The notes: generated from the sequence alone by a model not told the origin. 38,394 bases of DNA from Fidelibacterota bacterium (GCA_014239435.1 JAAZYX010000032.1:1-38394); one strand, 5' to 3'. Positions 7,968-17,192 are shown, counted from the first letter of the stretch. A program made the numbers and translations.

Positions 7968-8548
7968 AAGGAAAAATAAACTCTATCACCTCCGAGCTTT
8001 CCGGTACACATCAATTCAACACCTTTCGGTTTAGACGTAAAATCGTAAATCAATTCAGCCATTACCGATTTCTTTGGCTGAATAATAGCGAGCCCCTGAT
8101 TTTTCCCCTCAAACGGATTTAATTCGCCTTTTTTATCACCTGAAGATTTCAATTTTATTAGCGCCATAGCGGAAAAATCGAGTTCCTTGGATCCGTGTAT
8201 ATTCGTTACTTTTAACTTTAGTTTGATGCGTTTTCCATTTTTGTCTACACTCATCAATTTATACTTAGCATTATCCGCTGATTGCTCTTCTCCGATGGCA
8301 AGCGCAACCCGGCCTTCTTCCAGGGATTCAATCGGAATGTAAAATTCCAGCGTTGCTTTAATGAATTTTCCGGAACGATACTTTTTCAGCTTCACAACTT
8401 TCGCCCCAGGATACAGCTGACCGGACGCGGATTTTTTATCCGCTCGGGGTGTAGGATAAATGGGTGTCTTTTTAATGACTTCCGTCTCCTGCCCATTCAA
8501 AAACATGATAAATGCGACAAAAATAAAAACAGTTTTATTCCACTGCAT
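7958..8548 (-). CDS. Secreted protein of unknown function after MotAB
   Basis: A 196-residue protein with a probable cleavable signal peptide (residues 1-20, KTVFIFVAFIMFLNG followed by QE). The mature part is rich in predicted beta strands and in Lys, without Cys pairs apart from one Cys near the C-terminus (LMCTGKLGGD). It does not match a family I can name; a small immunoglobulin-like periplasmic domain is possible. Its ATG lies 2 bases after the MotB-like stop, and MotB follows MotA by 2 bases. The three are surely co-transcribed, so a role with the MotAB-like stator is a fair inference. Confidence 0.72.
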   Translation of the reverse strand: MQWNKTVFIFVAFIMFLNGQETEVIKKTPIYPTPRADKKSASGQLYPGAKVVKLKKYRSGKFIKATLEFYIPIESLEEGRVALAIGEEQSADNAKYKLMSVDKNGKRIKLKLKVTNIHGSKELDFSAMALIKLKSSGDKKGELNPFEGKNQGLAIIQPKKSVMAELIYDFTSKPKGVELMCTGKLGGDRVYFSLGF

Positions 8549-8550
8549 TG

Positions 8551-9276
8551 TTAAAGCGTAAGTGTATTTGTTTTTATAAACGCATCCAGATAAATCTCAA
8601 CGCGCCTGTTTTTGGCACGGGCATCCGCAAGTTCACCGTTTTCTTTTTGCATCCCGTCAATTTCAACTGCCGGACGAAATTCGCCATATCCCATAGCAGA
8701 AAATTTATTTTCAGGGATGCGTGAAAAATCGCTGAGCAGTTTTACAATATTTAAAGCGCGTGAAGTAGAGAGGTCCCAGTTTGACTTAAACTTTGCGTGC
8801 ATCGGAAGCTGTAAATCATCTGTATGTCCTTCGCATCGGATTTCAACATTCAGATAGCCGCCTCGATTTTCGATAGCTGACAGCAGTTTTACATATCGTT
8901 CATCTTCATACACATTTAATACTTTAGACACCCGAATGATGCCGCCAATCTGTCTTAAAAGCGGATATACAATCGATTGAACTTCGTCGTCCATTGACTG
9001 AAAAAGCCTCCCGCTTGCCATTGTAATTTTTACACCCTTTGTTACTCTATCAACAGAAACATAGGATGATTCAACATTTTCTTTGAGCTCAATGTAGGTT
9101 TCATCCAGCAGCAGATTGATGACTCTGTCTATATGCTTCTCAGCATCATTAAGAATGACGAGCAATAAAATAAAAAAAGTCAGCAATAATGTAACAAGGT
9201 CGGCGTAGGTAATAGCCCAAGCTGTACTTTTCGCCCTAGTTTCCTGAGCCGTCATTCCATATTCGCCGGCGGCCAT
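8551..9276 (-). CDS. MotB-like stator protein with OmpA domain
   Basis: A 241-residue inner-membrane protein. After a short cytoplasmic N-terminus, one transmembrane helix (about residues 20-42) begins WAITYADLVTLLLTFF. Asp26 is the conserved proton-carrying residue of MotB. The C-terminal OmpA/MotB peptidoglycan-binding domain shows CEGHTDD (about 150-156), LSTSRALNIVKLL, MGYGEFRP and NRRVEIYLD. With MotA it would form a proton-driven stator anchored to the cell wall. No flagellar gene is visible, so flagellar rotation, gliding or another force-driven task all remain possible. Start ATG at 9274-9276. Confidence 0.9.
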   Translation of the reverse strand: MAAGEYGMTAQETRAKSTAWAITYADLVTLLLTFFILLLVILNDAEKHIDRVINLLLDETYIELKENVESSYVSVDRVTKGVKITMASGRLFQSMDDEVQSIVYPLLRQIGGIIRVSKVLNVYEDERYVKLLSAIENRGGYLNVEIRCEGHTDDLQLPMHAKFKSNWDLSTSRALNIVKLLSDFSRIPENKFSAMGYGEFRPAVEIDGMQKENGELADARAKNRRVEIYLDAFIKTNTLTL

Positions 9277-9278
9277 TA

Positions 9279-10088
9279 TTACTCTTCTTCTTCCCTGATA
9301 GATCTGGGTACAAAAGTCATCAGTTTTTCACGCATTAATATGGGATGTTCTTTGCTGTGAATACTGATAATACCCTCAACAACAATGTTTTTGAGCATAA
9401 GCTCTTCCTGAGATTTTCGCGTCAGCTTTCCGCCAATGGGTAAAAAGAGAAGATTCGCCAAAAGCACTCCGTAAAAAGTGGTAATGAGTGCAAGGCCCAT
9501 TCCCCCAAGCAATTCCGCGAATTTTTGTGCAACATCAAAATTCATGCTGTCTACTTGTCCGCCCGTACCGGAAAAATTATTCATCATAACAATGAGTCCC
9601 ATTACCGTTCCCAGCATACCAAAAGCAGGAGCATACGCGCCCATGTAGAAAAAGATTTCCTGCCCCATTTTGTGACGCCTTCGGATATTATTCATCTCAA
9701 GATTCAGATAATTTCTAAGCCGCCCGGGATCCCGCTCATTGATGGCAAGCTCAATACCGCTCTTTAAAAAATGATCCTCAATGGACGGCAAATCCGCTTC
9801 TAAGGAAAGAACACCATTCTTCCGCGCTTTTTCACCTTTTTCAACTAAAGCGGTAATGGTGCCGAGATAATTGTGGTCATCAGCCTTGAATACATTTTTA
9901 AATACAGTAAACAAGCCCAATATATTTTTCAGTGGATAGTTTACAAGAGTAGCTGCAAGTGTTCCGCCAAAAACGATTAATACCGAATTAAAGTTATAAA
10001 ACCAGTAAAGTTCACCGCCGGCGCGAAGTACGCCAACCGCAATGATACCAATACCGGATAAGAGTCCTATTGCTGTTCCAAAATCCAT
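9279..10088 (-). CDS. MotA-like proton channel subunit
   Basis: A 269-residue membrane protein of the MotA/TolQ/ExbB family with four hydrophobic segments: about residues 3-23, 31-52, 145-172 and 186-210. The family core YAPAFGMLGTVMGLI lies in the third and contains the conserved Pro. The large cytoplasmic loop between helices 2 and 3, and the C-terminal tail, fit MotA better than ExbB. It precedes the MotB-like gene by 2 bases. A GGAG ribosome site stands 5 bases before the ATG. The 68 bases upstream, after the rhomboid gene, may or may not contain a promoter. Confidence 0.9.
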   Translation of the reverse strand: MDFGTAIGLLSGIGIIAVGVLRAGGELYWFYNFNSVLIVFGGTLAATLVNYPLKNILGLFTVFKNVFKADDHNYLGTITALVEKGEKARKNGVLSLEADLPSIEDHFLKSGIELAINERDPGRLRNYLNLEMNNIRRRHKMGQEIFFYMGAYAPAFGMLGTVMGLIVMMNNFSGTGGQVDSMNFDVAQKFAELLGGMGLALITTFYGVLLANLLFLPIGGKLTRKSQEELMLKNIVVEGIISIHSKEHPILMREKLMTFVPRSIREEEE

Positions 10089-10156
10089 TCCTGCTCCATA
10101 TTATACTTTATTAGAATTGGTAAAGTTAGTCTATTGCTGAAGGGTTCGGCAAGGGT

Positions 10157-10981
10157 TCAATCTTTTTTCTCTTCTTCGGCAAACAGTTTGCTGATTTCCT
10201 GCAGTCTTTCTTTATCGTAATCACTCAATCCACCGTATCCGGATTTATTCATTTTATCGAGAATTTGGTTCATTTCTTGCCTCAGCATGATTTTGCGCTG
10301 TTCTTTCCGCTCCTCTACCTGTGATTTAATATTAACAACTTTCCGCCGGAATTGCACAGATACTCCCTTCCAATGGTGAGCATATTTTAAGTAGACATAA
10401 CCAATAACCATTCCGGACAAATGTGCCAAATGGCTGATATTAGTAGTGCTTGTCATAGAAGATAAAAAAGCAACCACTCCCAGAAAGATAACAAGCCATT
10501 TCACTTTCACCGGTATGATAAAATACAGAAGCACCGTTCGATTGGGGAACATCAGTCCGTAGGCGAGCAAAACGCCGTATACAGCGCCGCTGGCTCCTAT
10601 AAGAATTATTGAAGAACTGCCTGCATTCACCAATAGCCAAACCAACCCTGAACCTATTCCCGTTAGAAAATAATATTTGAGGAATTCCTGACGGCCCCAA
10701 ATAGTTTCCATTTCTGAGCCAAACATCCACAGAACAAACATGTTTATAGCAACATGCCAAAATCCTCCGTGAATAAACATATAAGTAATCGGCTGCCAGA
10801 TTTTTGGCCAAACCGTTTCAGGGGATAATCCAAAAATGACACTTAAGTCAATTTGATTTTCTCCAAGTGTCGACAAAACCCACAAGCCGAAGTTTATAAC
10901 AATCAGCGTTTTGATTGCATCCGTAAACAGCCTTGGCTTAAAGGGAATATTCCCATATTCAGATTGAAATTGGTAGCGCAT
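10157..10981 (-). CDS. Rhomboid family intramembrane serine protease
   Basis: A 274-residue membrane protease with six helices that cleaves other proteins inside the membrane. Numbered from the ATG at 10981, the catalytic Ser is in GASGAVYG (Ser131) and the His in HLAHLSG (His187). WHVAINMFVLW supplies His76 and Asn80 of the oxyanion region. After residue 205 a charged, probably coiled-coil cytoplasmic tail of about 70 residues follows, rich in Lys, Glu and Arg. A GTG three bases earlier (10984) is an alternative start. The ATG forms a TGATG stop-start with the previous gene, so the two are coupled. Substrates unknown. Confidence 0.93.
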   Translation of the reverse strand: MRYQFQSEYGNIPFKPRLFTDAIKTLIVINFGLWVLSTLGENQIDLSVIFGLSPETVWPKIWQPITYMFIHGGFWHVAINMFVLWMFGSEMETIWGRQEFLKYYFLTGIGSGLVWLLVNAGSSSIILIGASGAVYGVLLAYGLMFPNRTVLLYFIIPVKVKWLVIFLGVVAFLSSMTSTTNISHLAHLSGMVIGYVYLKYAHHWKGVSVQFRRKVVNIKSQVEERKEQRKIMLRQEMNQILDKMNKSGYGGLSDYDKERLQEISKLFAEEEKKD

Positions 10982-11850
10982 CACGGAAGCATTTTTGATA
11001 ATTTTTTTAGTTTAATCCTGTTCATAGGATTAAACAAGGGTGTCATCGCGGACGGGGCTGCCTCGGGAACTATCATCTGCGGCATGGTAATAAGTTCAAT
11101 ACCAATTCCGAGTTTATCCTTCGATAAAAGAGCAGCATAAATTGTACTCACAAAAAAGTCTCGCGGCAAGTATCCCGATATATTCTCAATACCGTACTCA
11201 ATAATTCCATCTTTAATGATGGTTGCGCAACTTCGATTCTTGAAATGGAAGTCTTTATATTCTTCCGGGTGTTTGGGATTCACAGGTGTAGCATGTATGG
11301 TTTCAAGTTCGCGGTGATAAATTCCCGCAAGCCTGTCAGTATCCAGGCCGGTCAGTCTCAATACATGAATCGTTCGCATGAAGTTCCTGCCAAATTTGTC
11401 ATAATAATCCCTGCCGTCCACATTCATCTCAAATTTCCCACTTTTGGGTGACGGGCCAAATTCTCCAAGAGCCGGGCGGTAAAAATATTCTTCCTGCGTG
11501 ATAACTTCATTTTCATTCAGCAAATGTGAAAAATTGAATATTTCACCATTTACGCTGATGGCATTGTGCCCAAAAGTAGATGTTCTGTATTTGACAAGAC
11601 GTTCATTGTAATACAAATCAACTACAGGTTCCGAAAGCTTCGGCTCATCCGGCCACATGATAATAATCGGCTCTTCTCGTGTATAATCTTTTTGAGGAAG
11701 TTCACGTACGAAAACAGGCTTATCAGCCCAGTGAGTTGTATATCCATCCCATATGAGCCTATCCTTAAAAAAGGGCTCGCCGCTCGAGGATTCCACAAAT
11801 GTTCCCGATTCAGAATGTCGCAATATTCCTCTGATAATTTCACCGTTCAT
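10981..11850 (-). CDS. Predicted permuted papain-fold (DUF4105/NlpC-like) hydrolase
   Basis: A 289-residue protein without signal peptide or membrane helix. It carries two features of circularly permuted NlpC/P60-type thiol hydrolases: an early TFGHNAI strand (His95) and a later NRSCATIIKDG helix (Cys208), the order expected for DUF4105-like and related families. The assignment rests on these two motifs and is not certain. If right, it would cut an amide or ester bond. I chose the ATG at 11848-11850; a TTG at 11862 would overlap recO. It lies directly after recO and is coupled to the rhomboid gene, but neither suggests a substrate. Confidence 0.55.
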   Translation of the reverse strand: MNGEIIRGILRHSESGTFVESSSGEPFFKDRLIWDGYTTHWADKPVFVRELPQKDYTREEPIIIMWPDEPKLSEPVVDLYYNERLVKYRTSTFGHNAISVNGEIFNFSHLLNENEVITQEEYFYRPALGEFGPSPKSGKFEMNVDGRDYYDKFGRNFMRTIHVLRLTGLDTDRLAGIYHRELETIHATPVNPKHPEEYKDFHFKNRSCATIIKDGIIEYGIENISGYLPRDFFVSTIYAALLSKDKLGIGIELITMPQMIVPEAAPSAMTPLFNPMNRIKLKKLSKMLP

Positions 11851-11854
11851 TTTA

Positions 11855-12556
11855 CTAGACAATCTGCCGCATAACTTTTAGCGCCTTTAATTCTCCCATA
11901 TCCTCAAAATGGATGCGGAAATGTGTGGATATATATTTACTTATCGCTTTCCGGTCTTTTGGAGCAAGCGGGAAAGATTCAATTTTATTTATAAAATTAC
12001 TCGCTGAAATATCTGCTGATTGCAAAAAGGTAACTATCTTCAATGCATTATCAGATTTTGCCAATCCCGAAGATGTGGATTGAATAAATGCGTCCGCTTC
12101 AAGGTCCGGGCGAAACCCTAAATATTCCAGAAGCTTTAATTGGTAATACCAGAAAACCATATTGAGTCGGTGGGGTTGGGTGTTCACCATTGTTAAAACG
12201 TGTATTAATTCTTCAAAAAGATCGGCATGAGGATCTTCGGTTATAAGTGTTTTATCTGTTAATTCAAGAATAGCCATTCCATAGGATATTTTTTTCATAT
12301 CCTCCTGAATCATAGGCCATCTTTCGGCAAAACCCGTTTTTGAAATGGTGTGGAGGTCCCTGTTTGGTTTATGATAAAACATCAAATCCAGATAAGAAAG
12401 CGGCTGTAAATGTGCAGATGTTGTAGATTTTTTTGTACGTGCACCGCGAGCAATTACGCTGATTTTCCCATACTCCTTTGTGAAGCATCTTGCAATGATA
12501 CTCGTATCGCCATAAGGGAAGCGCTTTAATACAACTGCGTGAGTGGATACTATCAT
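11855..12556 (-). CDS. recO: DNA repair protein RecO
   Basis: A 233-residue protein of RecO length that helps load RecA on single-stranded DNA in the RecF(O)R pathway. The N-terminal OB fold is clear: AVVLKRFPYGDTSIIARCFTK and then GKISVIARGAR, both typical. The helical C-terminal domain follows, without the four-Cys zinc site that some RecO proteins carry. It lies 40 bases after the prolyl-tRNA synthetase stop and 4 bases before the ATG of the next gene, so it probably belongs to a housekeeping transcript. Confidence 0.9.
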   Translation of the reverse strand: MIVSTHAVVLKRFPYGDTSIIARCFTKEYGKISVIARGARTKKSTTSAHLQPLSYLDLMFYHKPNRDLHTISKTGFAERWPMIQEDMKKISYGMAILELTDKTLITEDPHADLFEELIHVLTMVNTQPHRLNMVFWYYQLKLLEYLGFRPDLEADAFIQSTSSGLAKSDNALKIVTFLQSADISASNFINKIESFPLAPKDRKAISKYISTHFRIHFEDMGELKALKVMRQIV

Positions 12557-12596
12557 GAATGGATTCTGCTAAGCAAAAACCAATTGAGACTAACAA

Positions 12597-14063
12597 TCAA
12601 TATGCTTTGGCAAATATGGCTTCATGCTTTGCGGGTTTCCCGGTATAAATACACTTTAATCCTTTTGAATTTTCAGAAAGCGGAATACATCGAATTGTTG
12701 CTTTCGTTTCAGCTTTGATAGCTTGCTCTGTTTCATCTGTACCATCCCAGCCGCATTGGGCAAAGCCGCTATTTTCATTCATAAATAATTTAAACTCATC
12801 ATACGACTCTATCTTTTTGGTATGTGTTTCCCGGAAAGACTGTGCCTGTTCAAATAGATTTTGCTGAATCTCATCAAGAAGTTTAGAAACAACCGGTGAC
12901 ACTTCTTCTGCTGTGATAGACGATTTTTCACTGGTATCTCGGCGAGCTAAAATAACTTTCCCATCCGCAATATCTCTCGGCCCAACTTCCATCCTGAGCG
13001 GTACACCTTTCATTTCCCAGTCGTTAAACTTGAATCCGGGGCTCTCGTCTCTCTTGTCAATCTCCACCCGAACGCCTGCGTCTGACAGCTTCGAAGCGAT
13101 GGGGCTGATAAAATCATGCACCTTAGATTTTTCTTCATCCGTCTTGGCGATTGGAATAATAACAAGTTGCACCGGCGCAATTTTGGGCGGAATCCGAAGT
13201 CCCTTATCGTCTCCGTGCGCCATAATGACGGCGCCCACGAGTCGGGTGCTTACGCCCCAGCTCGTTGCGAATACCAATTCTTCTTGATTGTCTTTTGTCT
13301 GAAAGGTGACATCAAAAGCTTTCGCGAAATTTTGTCCCAAATTATGAGATGTTCCTGCCTGCAATGCGCGCTTGTCACCCATCATTGCTTCGATGCAGTA
13401 TGTTCTTTCTGCTCCTGCAAATTTTTCTGAGTCCGTTTTGATTCCCGTAAGCACAGGTACTGCCAAATAATCCTCTGCTAGTTGCCGATAAATTTCAAGA
13501 ATTTTCAGAGTTTCCGCTTCTGCTTCTTCAGCCGTGGCGTGGGCGGTGTGTCCTTCCTGCCAAAGGAATTCTGTGGTTCGAAGAAACAGCCGAGTTCGCA
13601 TTTCCCACCGAACAATGTTCGCCCATTGATTGATTAAAATTGGTAGATCACGGTAGGATTGAATCCATTTTTTATACATTGACCAAATGACAGTTTCTGA
13701 TGTGGGTCTGACGATAACCTCTTCTTCGAGCTTAGAACCCGGATCTACAACCAATTCATTGCCGTCTGTTTTGAGGCGGGTGTGCGTTACAATAGCACAT
13801 TCCTTCGCAAAGCCTTCTATATGCTTCGCTTCCTTCGCTAAAAATGATTTGGGAATGAATAATGGAAAATAGGCATTTTGATGCCCGGAAGACACAAGCA
13901 TATCATCCAGAGATTGCTTAATGTGTTCCCAGAGAGAAAACCCATACGGCCTAATCACCATAGTTCCCTTTACGGGACCATAATCTGCAAGCCCGGTTTT
14001 GATGACAACATCAGTATACCAGGCGGCATAATCTTTGCTTTGCGGGGTGACTCCTTTAGACAT
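12597..14063 (-). CDS. proS: Prolyl-tRNA synthetase, archaeal/eukaryotic type
   Basis: A 488-residue class II aminoacyl-tRNA synthetase that charges tRNA-Pro. The N-terminus has YTDVVIKTGLADYGPVKGT. Motif 1 region follows, then VRPTSETVIW and motif 2 FLRTTEFLWQEGHTAHA. The anticodon-binding domain comes next (VQLVIIPIAK). The C-terminal zinc-type domain ends in ...FAKAY, the conserved terminal Tyr of the archaeal/eukaryotic type. The insertion domain of the common bacterial form is absent, which explains the short length. This type occurs in a number of bacteria, including many FCB members. It is the first gene of the minus-strand set and is divergent from the amidohydrolase. Confidence 0.96.
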   Translation of the reverse strand: MSKGVTPQSKDYAAWYTDVVIKTGLADYGPVKGTMVIRPYGFSLWEHIKQSLDDMLVSSGHQNAYFPLFIPKSFLAKEAKHIEGFAKECAIVTHTRLKTDGNELVVDPGSKLEEEVIVRPTSETVIWSMYKKWIQSYRDLPILINQWANIVRWEMRTRLFLRTTEFLWQEGHTAHATAEEAEAETLKILEIYRQLAEDYLAVPVLTGIKTDSEKFAGAERTYCIEAMMGDKRALQAGTSHNLGQNFAKAFDVTFQTKDNQEELVFATSWGVSTRLVGAVIMAHGDDKGLRIPPKIAPVQLVIIPIAKTDEEKSKVHDFISPIASKLSDAGVRVEIDKRDESPGFKFNDWEMKGVPLRMEVGPRDIADGKVILARRDTSEKSSITAEEVSPVVSKLLDEIQQNLFEQAQSFRETHTKKIESYDEFKLFMNENSGFAQCGWDGTDETEQAIKAETKATIRCIPLSENSKGLKCIYTGKPAKHEAIFAKAY

Positions 14064-14163
14064 AAGAAACTTTTTTTCTTTTGATGATAAGTTCTGAAAT
14101 TACCGGGGTTCATTCAACCAATCAAAGGAATTGTCACCTCTTCGACTTAAATGAAACAAAAAC

Positions 14164-15756
14164 ATGAAACATGTAATAATTCTTCTCAACATGATGATGT
14201 TATCGGCGCAACCAATAATCCTCTATAAAAATTGCACCATTTACGAGAATCCGAATGCAAATGGGATTTTTGTGCAGAATGGAAAAATTCTCTCTATTGA
14301 GGATGATGCGGTGTCCGATCCTGACTCAGTAATCGATTTACAGGGGGGATTTATTTATCCGGGATTTACGGATGCGCATCTGCATTTAGCCGGTCTTGGG
14401 AAATCTTTAGAACAGCTCAATCTTGTCGGCACAACAAGCCCGGAAGAAATCCTGACAATATTGGATGACGATATTTCAAATTCCGAGGATTGGATTACAG
14501 GCAGAGGATGGGATCAAAATGATTGGGAAATAAAGCAGTTCCCGGATAAAAATATGCTGGATGCAGTTGTACCGGATTTACCTGTCTTTCTGCGGAGAAT
14601 AGACGGACATGCCGCGTGGGTCAATTCCAAAGCATTGGACATTGCAGGAATTACATCAGAAAGCTCTGACCCAAAAGGCGGGAGAATCCTAAAAGACTCT
14701 CATGGTGAGCCTACCGGTATTATGATTGATAATGCTGTGGATCTTATTTCGTCCCATATTCCAAAAGACGGGATAGAAGATAAAAAAAGGCACATACTCA
14801 AATCTCAGACATTGCTTCACAGCCTGGGAATTACAGCGATTCATGAGCCGGGCGTTGGTGTCACAGTTGTCAGCGCATTAAAACAATTGCGGGATGACGG
14901 TTTGTTGAATATTCGTGTCTATGCCATGCTGGATGATAATCCGGGATTGGTGAAACCCTTTTTGAAATCTGGTTTTGAGAGCGGTGATTTTCTTCAATTT
15001 AAATCTGTAAAAATTTATTTCGATGGGGCGCTAGGTTCTCGTGGAGCTGCATTGCTTGAGCCCTATTCCGATGATGGCGGCAACATGGGATTATTTCTTA
15101 CAAACCCAGATTCTGTTATCGCAAAGGTACGCGAGATAAATTTTGCCGGTTTTCAGGCAAATATTCACTGCATTGGAGACCGGGCAAACAGAACAGCCTT
15201 GGATATTTTCGAAGCTCACGGAAATCCACACTTGCGGAACAGAATTGAGCATGCACAGATTCTTCATCCGGATGATATCCCACGGTTCAGCCGTTTGGGA
15301 GTGATTCCATCCATGCAGCCGACACATTGCACCAGCGATATGCCTTGGGCAGAAGAACGTCTCGGCTCTCACCGGATTAAAGGCGCATATGCGTGGCAGT
15401 CCTTGATACGGGCAGGATCTATGATTCCCGCCGGATCCGACGCACCGATTGAACATCCGGATCCTATTGCAGGAATTTATGCCGCTGTTACACGACAAGA
15501 TAAATCCGGCAATCCGAAACAAGGATGGGCGCCTGAAGAACGCATGACAATGCAGCAGGTTATTTCAGCATTTACAGAATGGCCGGCATTTGCGTCATTC
15601 CAGGAGCATCGGTTGGGGAAAATTGAAGCGGGGTTTTTTGCGGATTTTACCGTACTGTCTCATCCAATAGAGTCTCTTTCTGGTGCGGAAATTTTAACAA
15701 CCGATGTTTTGTTCACGATTGTGAACGGAAAGATTGTTTACACACAACCCAAATAA
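14164..15756 (+). CDS. Exported YtcJ-like amidohydrolase
   Basis: A 530-residue metal-dependent hydrolase of the Amidohydro_3/YtcJ group, acting on amide or similar bonds in small molecules. The start of the metal-dependent barrel is GFTDAHLHLAG (His72, His74). Further metal-site strands follow: IHEPGVG, NIHCIGDRAN, IEHAQI and the catalytic Asp in PAGSDAPIEH. A short N-terminal hydrophobic stretch (about residues 3-15, ending SAQ) looks like a signal peptide, so the enzyme is probably periplasmic. It is followed after 11 bases by another predicted exported hydrolase. Substrate unknown. Confidence 0.88.
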   Translation: MKHVIILLNMMMLSAQPIILYKNCTIYENPNANGIFVQNGKILSIEDDAVSDPDSVIDLQGGFIYPGFTDAHLHLAGLGKSLEQLNLVGTTSPEEILTILDDDISNSEDWITGRGWDQNDWEIKQFPDKNMLDAVVPDLPVFLRRIDGHAAWVNSKALDIAGITSESSDPKGGRILKDSHGEPTGIMIDNAVDLISSHIPKDGIEDKKRHILKSQTLLHSLGITAIHEPGVGVTVVSALKQLRDDGLLNIRVYAMLDDNPGLVKPFLKSGFESGDFLQFKSVKIYFDGALGSRGAALLEPYSDDGGNMGLFLTNPDSVIAKVREINFAGFQANIHCIGDRANRTALDIFEAHGNPHLRNRIEHAQILHPDDIPRFSRLGVIPSMQPTHCTSDMPWAEERLGSHRIKGAYAWQSLIRAGSMIPAGSDAPIEHPDPIAGIYAAVTRQDKSGNPKQGWAPEERMTMQQVISAFTEWPAFASFQEHRLGKIEAGFFADFTVLSHPIESLSGAEILTTDVLFTIVNGKIVYTQPK

Positions 15757-15767
15757 AGGATAATACC

Positions 15768-17192
15768 ATGCTTATACAGAGGTCAATTACAAGAGCTGCA
15801 ATGATATTTATGTCATTCCATTTGGGGATGGCAGAAGATACTGTTTTACAATTTTTGGACGGAAAAGCTGAAAAATATGCCACTATGTCCTACACAATCT
15901 GGAGTTGGGCTGAAGTTGGATATCAGGAAGAGAAGACGACAGAACTCATGCAAACCCATCTTCGGGATGAAGGCTTTTCAATTGATGCCGGTGTAGCAGA
16001 TATTCCCACGGCTTTTATTGCCAGTTATGGCTCAGGAAAGCCGGTTATCGCCATTTTAGCAGAAATGGACGCACTGCCAGGATTATCACAATCGGCACAA
16101 CCGGAGAGGCTTCCGATAAAAGAAGAGATGCCCGGACATGCCTGCGGACATCATTTGTTTGGAGCCGGCTCTATCGCCGCCGCTGTTGCAGTAAAAAACT
16201 GGATGAAGGAAACCGGGGCGAGCGGAACCGTTCGTCTGTACGGCACACCCGCAGAAGAGGGCGGATCGGGAAAAGTGTACATGGTGCGCTCGGGGCTCTT
16301 TAACGATGTGGATGCTGTTTTGCACTGGCACCCCTCCGACCGAAACGATGCAAGTCCTTCGTCTTCCCTTGCCAACAAATCTGCAAAATTTCGCTTTAAA
16401 GGCCGGGCAGCTCATGCTGCGGGTGCACCTGAAATGGGAAGGTCAGCCTTGGACGCCGTTGAAAGTATGAACTTTATGGTGAATCTTATGCGGGAGCATT
16501 TGCCGGAGCCTGCCCGGATACATTATATCATTACCAAAGGAGGAGATGCGCCCAACATCGTTCCCGAAAATGCGGAAGTATATTATTATGTAAGGCATCC
16601 CCAAGTAGAAGAAATGGAAAAAATTTGGGACAGAGTCATTAAAACAGCCGAAGCTGCGGCCATCGGGACTGAAACTTCTCTTCAATACGAAGTTATGCAT
16701 GGGAATCGTCCGTTACTGCCTAATCACACTTTAGCTAATGTTGTACTGGAAAAATTAACTCAAGTTGGAGGCGTGCATTATTCTGACGAGGAAACCCTAT
16801 TTGCCAAATCTATAAGGGCGACTTTGGACAATCCACGGCGTGAATTGGGCAGTGAAAAAGAGATACAGCCTTTTGAAGAAAAAACCGGTCGAGGTTCCAC
16901 CGATGTTGGCGGAGTATCGTGGGTTGTGCCGACTGCCGGATTGCGAACGGCAACATGGGCGCCGGGTACGCCAGCACATTCATGGCAGGCAGTTGCCTGC
17001 GGTGGGATGAGCATTGGGCATAAAGGAATGATTAATGCCGCAAAGGCGCTTGCACTAAGCGCAGTACACCTCTATCAAAATCCAGCTGTCATACAAGACG
17101 CCTGGAAAGATCTTAACGAACGGCGTGGACCTAATTTTGAATATTATCCTTTGTTGGGCGATCGCGATCCTCCGCTTGATTATAGAAAATGA
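15768..17192 (+). CDS. M20 family amidohydrolase, AbgB-like
   Basis: A 474-residue dizinc peptidase/amidohydrolase most like the AbgB (p-aminobenzoyl-glutamate hydrolase subunit) branch, and of similar length. Motifs are AEMDALPG (Asp101), GHACGHHLFG (residues 123-132), GTPAEEGGSGK with the Glu pair at 163-164, VLHWHP and, near the end, PAHSWQAVACGG. The dimerisation lid lies between about 200 and 320. Residues 1-22 look like a signal peptide (ending GMAED), which is unusual for an AbgB relative and suggests periplasmic location. An AAAGGA ribosome site stands 7 bases before the ATG. It overlaps the next gene by 4 bases. Confidence 0.88.
   Translation: MLIQRSITRAAMIFMSFHLGMAEDTVLQFLDGKAEKYATMSYTIWSWAEVGYQEEKTTELMQTHLRDEGFSIDAGVADIPTAFIASYGSGKPVIAILAEMDALPGLSQSAQPERLPIKEEMPGHACGHHLFGAGSIAAAVAVKNWMKETGASGTVRLYGTPAEEGGSGKVYMVRSGLFNDVDAVLHWHPSDRNDASPSSSLANKSAKFRFKGRAAHAAGAPEMGRSALDAVESMNFMVNLMREHLPEPARIHYIITKGGDAPNIVPENAEVYYYVRHPQVEEMEKIWDRVIKTAEAAAIGTETSLQYEVMHGNRPLLPNHTLANVVLEKLTQVGGVHYSDEETLFAKSIRATLDNPRRELGSEKEIQPFEEKTGRGSTDVGGVSWVVPTAGLRTATWAPGTPAHSWQAVACGGMSIGHKGMINAAKALALSAVHLYQNPAVIQDAWKDLNERRGPNFEYYPLLGDRDPPLDYRK

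Noticed and set aside
10100-10105. A perfect TATAAT on the minus strand before motA
   Set aside because: No acceptable -35 partner, and transcription from it would start inside or after the ribosome site.
11851-11862. TTG start for the papain-fold protein, and similar TTG starts for enolase (6331) and the LolA-like gene (29336)
   Set aside because: In each case a nearby ATG gives a more typical N-terminus or better spacing, so the ATG was chosen.
15091-15522. A 143-residue minus-strand open frame opposite the amidohydrolase
   Set aside because: Antisense to conserved metal-site motifs; Cys-rich translation with no recognisable fold.
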